A DNA stretch of 9,018 bases from Flavobacteriaceae bacterium (GTDB lineage: Bacteria > Bacteroidota > Bacteroidia > Flavobacteriales > Flavobacteriaceae), in assembly GCA_947377425.1 (NCBI GenBank), contig CANCFZ010000092.1, positions 1 through 9,018 on the forward strand, given 5' to 3'. Below are positions 5,168 through 9,018 of the stretch, piece after piece. Position 1 is the first letter of the stretch. Each line of letters starts with the position of its first letter. The position numbers and the translations under genes were made by a program. The notes below the pieces were generated by a model. That model worked only from the letters and a program-made list of their open reading frames with translations, did not search any database and was not told the origin of the DNA.

Positions 5168-6964
5168 ATGGAATCTATTAGAAACATTGCAATTATTGCC
5201 CACGTCGATCACGGTAAAACTACTTTGGTTGATAAAATTATGTACCATTGTCAACTTTTTCGTGATAACGAAAACACAGGTGACTTAATACTTGACAACA
5301 ACGATTTAGAGCGTGAAAGAGGAATTACAATTACTTCTAAGAACGTTTCGGTAACTTACAAAGGAACAAAAATTAATATCATTGATACTCCTGGTCACGC
5401 CGATTTTGGCGGAGAAGTAGAGCGTGTATTAAACATGGCTGATGGAGTTTGTCTATTAGTTGATGCCTTTGAAGGACCAATGCCTCAAACTCGTTTTGTT
5501 CTTCAAAAAGCTTTAGATTTAGGTCTAAAACCTTGCGTAGTTATCAATAAAGTTGATAAAGAAAACTGTACTCCTGAAGAAGTTCACGAGAAAGTTTTTG
5601 ACTTAATGTTTGAACTTGGTGCTGAAGAATGGCAACTAGATTTTCCAACTGTTTATGGTTCTGCCAAAAACAACTGGATGTCAGATCACTGGGAGAATAT
5701 TACAGATAATGTTGAAGCATTATTAGACATGGTTATTGCAAATGTACCAGCTCCTAAAGTTTCAGAAGGAACACCACAAATGTTAATTACTTCATTAGAT
5801 TTCTCAGCTTTTACTGGAAGAATTGCGATTGGTCGTCTTGAAAGAGGAGTTTTAAAGGAAGGAATGCCAATCTCTTTATGCAAAAGAGATGGTTCAATAA
5901 TGAAATCTAGAATCAAAGAATTGCACACATTTGAAGGACTTGGTCGTAAAAAAGTGCAAGAAGTTATAGCTGGCGATATTTGTGCTATCGTTGGAGTTGA
6001 AGGTTTTGAAATTGGTGATACTATTGCGGATATTGAAAATCCAGAAGCATTAAAAACTATCGCTATTGATGAGCCAACAATGAGCATGTTGTTTACTATC
6101 AATGACTCTCCTTTCTTTGGTAAAGAAGGAAAATTTGTTACTTCTCGTCATATTAGAGATCGTTTAACAAAAGAATTAGAAAAAAACCTTGCAATGAAGT
6201 TAGGCGAAACTGATTCTGCTGATAAATTTATGGTTTTTGGACGTGGAGTTCTTCACTTATCTGTTCTTATTGAAACAATGAGAAGAGAAGGATATGAGTT
6301 ACAAATTGGTCAACCACAAGTTATCATTAAAGAAATTGACGGTAAAAAATGTGAACCAATCGAGGAATTAACAATTGACTTACCAGAAACTCTTTCTGGA
6401 AGAGCTGTTGAGTTTGTTACTTTACGTAAAGGCGAAATGTTGAGTATGGAAACTAAAGGCGAGCGTATGATTATAAAATTTAATATTCCATCACGTGGAA
6501 TTATTGGATTGCGTAACCAATTACTTACTGCTACTGCTGGAGAGGCTATTATGGCACACCGTTTTATAGGATATGAACCTTACAAAGGTGAAATTTCTGG
6601 ACGTAACAAAGGTTCATTAATTTCTATGGAAAAAGGAAAAGCTATTCCTTACTCTATCGATAAATTGCAAGATCGAGGTAAGTTTTTCGTGGAACCAAAT
6701 GCCGAAATTTACGAAGGTCAGGTAATTGGCGAAAACTCTCGTGGTGATGATATGTGTGTAAACGTAACTAAAGAGAAAAAACAATCTAACGTTCGTTCGT
6801 CTGGAAATGATGAAAAAGCAAGAATTATTCCTCCAATTATCTTTTCTTTGGAAGAAGCTTTAGAATATATTCAAAAAGATGAATATGTAGAGGTAACACC
6901 AAAATCTATTCGTTTAAGAAAAATTTATTTAACAGAAACAGATAGAAAAAGATTCAAAATATAG
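5168..6964 (+). CDS. typA: Ribosome-associated translational GTPase TypA/BipA
   Basis: This 598-aa GTPase binds the ribosome like EF-G and is linked in other bacteria to 50S assembly, stress and low-temperature growth. The G domain has all motifs: P-loop AHVDHGKT (11-18), RERGITI (49-55), DTPGH (73-77, catalytic His77), NKVD (127-130) and SAK (167-169). A beta-barrel domain II follows (about 203-290), then EF-G-like domain III (about 305-385), domain V (about 395-480) and the family-specific C-terminal domain (about 482-598) with NVRSSGNDEK near 540 and EVTPKSIRLRK close to the end. The length is close to the E. coli protein. It is divergent from the histidine kinase operon and monocistronic, between its own promoter and terminator. 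The start at 5168 gives the canonical MESIRNIAIIAHVDHGKT opening. Confidence 0.98.
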   Translation: MESIRNIAIIAHVDHGKTTLVDKIMYHCQLFRDNENTGDLILDNNDLERERGITITSKNVSVTYKGTKINIIDTPGHADFGGEVERVLNMADGVCLLVDAFEGPMPQTRFVLQKALDLGLKPCVVINKVDKENCTPEEVHEKVFDLMFELGAEEWQLDFPTVYGSAKNNWMSDHWENITDNVEALLDMVIANVPAPKVSEGTPQMLITSLDFSAFTGRIAIGRLERGVLKEGMPISLCKRDGSIMKSRIKELHTFEGLGRKKVQEVIAGDICAIVGVEGFEIGDTIADIENPEALKTIAIDEPTMSMLFTINDSPFFGKEGKFVTSRHIRDRLTKELEKNLAMKLGETDSADKFMVFGRGVLHLSVLIETMRREGYELQIGQPQVIIKEIDGKKCEPIEELTIDLPETLSGRAVEFVTLRKGEMLSMETKGERMIIKFNIPSRGIIGLRNQLLTATAGEAIMAHRFIGYEPYKGEISGRNKGSLISMEKGKAIPYSIDKLQDRGKFFVEPNAEIYEGQVIGENSRGDDMCVNVTKEKKQSNVRSSGNDEKARIIPPIIFSLEEALEYIQKDEYVEVTPKSIRLRKIYLTETDRKRFKI

Positions 6965-6987
6965 TTTTTGAAAATTTTATATATAAG

Positions 6988-7016
6988 AAAGCCTCGCAAT
7001 TTTTGTGAGGCTTTTT
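6988..7016 (+). terminator. Intrinsic terminator of typA
   Basis: GCCTCGCAA (6991-6999) pairs with TTGTGAGGC (7003-7011) with one G-U pair and a 3-nt loop, extended by AAA/TTT and followed by T residues to 7016. It starts 23 nt after the typA stop. Read from the other strand it also has a T-rich tail and may stop the convergent SOD operon, although that operon's last stop is about 90 nt away. The rest of 7017-7106 shows nothing I can name. Confidence 0.88.
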
Positions 7017-7106
7017 GTTTGTATAAAATCGTAAGGAAACTTTTAAAGAATTTAAAAATTTATTAGTGTTGAAGTAATCAATATAGATTTATTCTTCAAA
7101 CAACTA

Positions 7107-7877
7107 TTATTTGGTAATAGCTTCTTCGTATTTTTCTTGAACTTTTTTCCAGTTGATAACTGCAAAGAAAGCTTCAATATATTTTTTTCTTTTGTATTGA
7201 TAATTCAAATAATAAGCATGCTCCCATAAATCTAAAGCAAGAATTGGAGTTCCTGAAATTTCGGCATGTGGCATTAATGGATTATCTTGGTTTGGAGTAT
7301 TTGTAATTTGTAATTTCCCTGTTTTATCAACAATTAACCAAGTCCAACCAGAACCAAATTGTTTGTTTGCACTATCTTCAAATTGAGTTTTGAATGCTTC
7401 AAACGAACCAAAATCTTTATCCATAGCACTTGCTAAAGTATCAGTTGGTTTTTCGTTTGATTTGGAACCAAGCATATCAAAATATAAAGTGTGATTGTAA
7501 TAACCACCAAGATTATTTCTTAAATCAGTATTATTCATATCTAATTTTTTGAAAATATCTTCTACAGGAATATTTTCTAAATCTGTTGCGGCTAATGCTT
7601 TATTCAGATTATTGGTATACGATAAATAATGTTTGGAATAATGCATTTCCATAGTCATTGCGTCAATGCTAGGCGCAAGTGCATCGTAATTGTAATTTAG
7701 TTTGGCAAGTTCAAAAGCTCCAGCTTCTGCCTTAACATCTTCTGGTGAACCTATAGTCATTTTTTCTTCGGCTGTTGGAAGCGGAACTTCTACAACTTCA
7801 GTATATTTTTTTCTTTTGCATGAACCAATTGAAATCGCAAAAAGAAAGCAGAATAAAAGGAAAATTATTTTTTTCAT
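7107..7877 (-). CDS. sod: Lipoprotein Mn/Fe superoxide dismutase
   Basis: It converts superoxide to oxygen and hydrogen peroxide. The 256-aa protein has a lipoprotein signal peptide (hydrophobic 4-17, lipobox IGSC, Cys20), a basic then charged linker (21-55) and a full Fe/Mn-SOD fold from about 57. The inferred metal ligands are H79 (TMEMHYSKHY), H129 (GGYYNH), D216 and H220 (DLWEHAYYL); second-shell H83 and Y87 are kept. Gln197 in NQDNPLM with Gly125 follows the Mn-type pattern, so Mn or cambialistic use is likelier than strictly Fe. His residues usual in HHxKHH are Tyr here (Y80, Y84), and GGHANH is GGYYNH. Anchoring in the periplasm is inferred from the lipobox; the basic residues after Cys do not look like a surface-export tag. 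It is the last gene of the operon, starting 3 nt after the ACBP stop. Confidence 0.95.
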   Translation of the reverse strand: MKKIIFLLFCFLFAISIGSCKRKKYTEVVEVPLPTAEEKMTIGSPEDVKAEAGAFELAKLNYNYDALAPSIDAMTMEMHYSKHYLSYTNNLNKALAATDLENIPVEDIFKKLDMNNTDLRNNLGGYYNHTLYFDMLGSKSNEKPTDTLASAMDKDFGSFEAFKTQFEDSANKQFGSGWTWLIVDKTGKLQITNTPNQDNPLMPHAEISGTPILALDLWEHAYYLNYQYKRKKYIEAFFAVINWKKVQEKYEEAITK

Positions 7878-7880
7878 AAC

Positions 7881-8153
7881 CTATTTCTTTTTAGCTAATG
7901 AAGTAATAGCTTCAATATATAATTCTTTACATTCGTTTTGTGTGAGATGACTTATTTGCATCCAAGCATTCATCTTGAAGGCATTTCTTAAGTCATAAAC
8001 TGGATAAATACGATTGTCGATAGTACCATGAGTTGATTGTTTGTACAAAGCATAAAGGCGTAATTGAACATCCTGCGGTAACTCGGCTTGAGTCATCGAA
8101 TTTGCCAATTCTACGGCTTGTTCAAAGCGGATATCTAACTCTTTTTCTTGCAT
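7881..8153 (-). CDS. Acyl-CoA-binding protein (ACBP family)
   Basis: This small, 90-aa cytosolic four-helix protein binds long-chain acyl-CoA and acts as an acyl-CoA pool former or carrier. The hallmark LYALYKQSTHG (33-43) carries the ligand residues corresponding to bovine Tyr28 and Lys32 (Y34, K38). K60 in AFKMNAW matches Lys54, and Y79 matches Tyr73. The usual Trp after that Lys is Met61. The length is typical for a stand-alone ACBP. The ATG directly abuts the psd stop codon (0-nt gap) and the SOD gene follows after 3 nt, so it is co-transcribed with phospholipid synthesis genes. This fits a role in feeding or buffering acyl groups, which is an inference from context. Confidence 0.94.
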   Translation of the reverse strand: MQEKELDIRFEQAVELANSMTQAELPQDVQLRLYALYKQSTHGTIDNRIYPVYDLRNAFKMNAWMQISHLTQNECKELYIEAITSLAKKK

Positions 8154-8813
8154 TTATTTAGTAGCAATGATTGTTCTATTTCCAACAGCTTTTTGTCCGA
8201 TTTTAACTTGAATGTCTGTTCCTAATGGAAAATATAAATCGACTCTTGAACCAAATTTAATAAATCCAGCGTCATCGCCTTGGCGAACTTGATTTCCTTC
8301 TTCGGCATAATTTATAATTCTTTTTGCCAAAGCACCAGCAATTTGACGGTACATAATTTCTCCGAAAACTCTATTCTCGATAACAACTGTAGTTCTTTCG
8401 TTTTCAGTACTAGCTTTTGGATGCCAGGCTACTAGGTATTTCCCAGGATGATATTTACTATATTTTACTTTTCCGCTTGTGGCATAACGAGTTACATGCA
8501 CATTTATTGGAGACATAAAGATAGAAACTTGCAAACGTTTGTCTTTGAAATATTCGGGTTCAAAAACTTCTTCAATTACAACTACTTTTCCATCAACCGG
8601 AGCTATAATATTGTTATCATTTACTTCCAAACGTCTATCTGGATTTCTGAAAAATTGTAAAATAATAACCAGAAAGACAAGTAAAAATACTTGTACTGAT
8701 TTTAGAATCCAAATATTTGAAAATACTAATGGAGATACTAATAGCAATGCTACAAATACTGCTAATGAAATAAAAATAATTTTTGCGCCTTCTTTATGGA
8801 ATTTAACGAACAT
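8154..8813 (-). CDS. psd: Phosphatidylserine decarboxylase proenzyme, short type
   Basis: It decarboxylates phosphatidylserine to phosphatidylethanolamine at the inner membrane using a pyruvoyl group made by self-cleavage. The 219-aa length is that of the short bacterial/archaeal-like class. Two membrane segments lie at about 12-31 and 35-54. The catalytic parts are D74 in APVDG, H106 in INVHVTRY and the cleavage motif FGSR, where cutting between Gly188 and Ser189 would make a large beta chain and a small alpha chain with N-terminal pyruvoyl. The ATG overlaps the 3' end of cdsA by 11 nt, suggesting translational coupling, and ACBP follows without a gap. The phosphatidylserine synthase gene that must supply its substrate is not in the window. 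Confidence 0.96.
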   Translation of the reverse strand: MFVKFHKEGAKIIFISLAVFVALLLVSPLVFSNIWILKSVQVFLLVFLVIILQFFRNPDRRLEVNDNNIIAPVDGKVVVIEEVFEPEYFKDKRLQVSIFMSPINVHVTRYATSGKVKYSKYHPGKYLVAWHPKASTENERTTVVIENRVFGEIMYRQIAGALAKRIINYAEEGNQVRQGDDAGFIKFGSRVDLYFPLGTDIQVKIGQKAVGNRTIIATK

Positions 8814-9018
8814 AATCTAAAATTTGATAAAATAAAAATACAAATGGTGCCACAAATATAACACTATCTAATCGATCTAAGATGCCTCCGTGGCCAGGCA
8901 TTATTTTTCCGCTGTCTTTAACTCCAGCAATTCTTTTGAATTTGGATTCAATTAAGTCTCCAATTGTTCCCATTATACCCACGATTAAAGCTATTACGCA
9001 CCAAATCAAAATAGATTT
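8803..9018 (-). CDS. cdsA: Phosphatidate cytidylyltransferase, C-terminal part only
   Basis: The enzyme makes CDP-diacylglycerol from phosphatidate and CTP in the inner membrane, the branch-point precursor for phosphatidylserine and phosphatidylglycerol. Only the last 71 codons plus stop are inside the window, and the frame stays open to the right edge. The CdsA signature is plain: GDLIESKFKR, then GVKDSGKIMPGHGGILDRLDS, with the acidic Asp/Glu and DR residues of the catalytic site. A final hydrophobic helix (VIFVAPFVFLFYQIL) follows. A TTG at 9007-9009 could be taken as a start but is internal, because the conserved frame continues upstream of it. It overlaps psd by 11 nt. Confidence 0.95.
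   Translation of the reverse strand, partial: KSILIWCVIALIVGIMGTIGDLIESKFKRIAGVKDSGKIMPGHGGILDRLDSVIFVAPFVFLFYQILDYVR

Noticed and set aside
5003..5254. Minus-strand 83-aa ORF between the kinase and typA
   Set aside because: It overlaps the conserved typA start, resembles no family I recognise, and its A/T-rich Lys/Phe/Ile composition is what chance reading of this intergenic DNA gives.
5686..6102. Minus-strand 138-aa ORF inside typA
   Set aside because: Wholly antisense to a conserved part of TypA, with no recognisable domain; a shadow frame.
7702..7950. Plus-strand ORF across the SOD/ACBP junction
   Set aside because: Antisense to two well-supported genes, with no promoter or recognisable family.
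8448..8820. Plus-strand ORFs antisense to psd (8448-8660, 8539-8820)
   Set aside because: They mirror the coding of psd in two different frames and have no homology I recognise.
9007..9009. TTG as start codon of a small 68-aa protein
   Set aside because: The reading frame continues to the window edge and the conserved CdsA C-terminal signature shows this is the end of a longer gene.

Overview
The window looks like a chromosomal segment of a Flavobacteriia member (Bacteroidota), probably Flavobacterium or a close relative. The evidence is a strongly AT-rich sequence, A/T-rich start-codon contexts with no Shine-Dalgarno sequence, promoters of the TTG...TAnnTTTG type, an archaeal/eukaryotic-type prolyl-tRNA synthetase, and the gene order cdsA-psd-ACBP-SOD. 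The genus is an inference from these traits, not a database result.

Left part (1-2877): an incomplete minus-strand gene for a Tyr/Gly/Trp-rich lipoprotein diverges from proS (781-2259) across a 100-bp region dense in repeats and promoter elements. proS is followed by tRNA-Glu(UUC) with its own promoter, then a 149-nt leader and rpsT (ribosomal protein bS20). This is a translation-machinery block. It ends at a strong bidirectional terminator shared with the convergent signalling operon.

Middle (2875-7016): a two-gene minus-strand operon encodes a membrane-bound double-PAS histidine kinase and, 2 nt downstream, a stand-alone CheY-like receiver. It is divergent from typA/bipA, a ribosome-associated GTPase with a clear TAnnTTTG promoter and an intrinsic terminator.

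Right part (7107-9018): four tightly packed minus-strand genes are read in the order cdsA (3' end only), psd, an acyl-CoA-binding protein and a lipoprotein superoxide dismutase. CdsA makes CDP-diacylglycerol and Psd makes phosphatidylethanolamine. The ACBP binds acyl-CoA, the acyl currency of lipid metabolism. The SOD is predicted to be anchored by a lipid in the envelope. The overlaps and gaps of 11 nt overlap, 0 nt and 3 nt argue for one transcript.

Most of the window is conserved housekeeping sequence, and I see no mobile element, CRISPR array or defence island. The parts least explained by known families are the low-complexity lipoprotein at the left edge, the compact proS regulatory region (including a six-codon upstream ORF that overlaps the proS start), the tRNA-Glu/rpsT leader with competing helices, and the envelope SOD at the end of a phospholipid operon.
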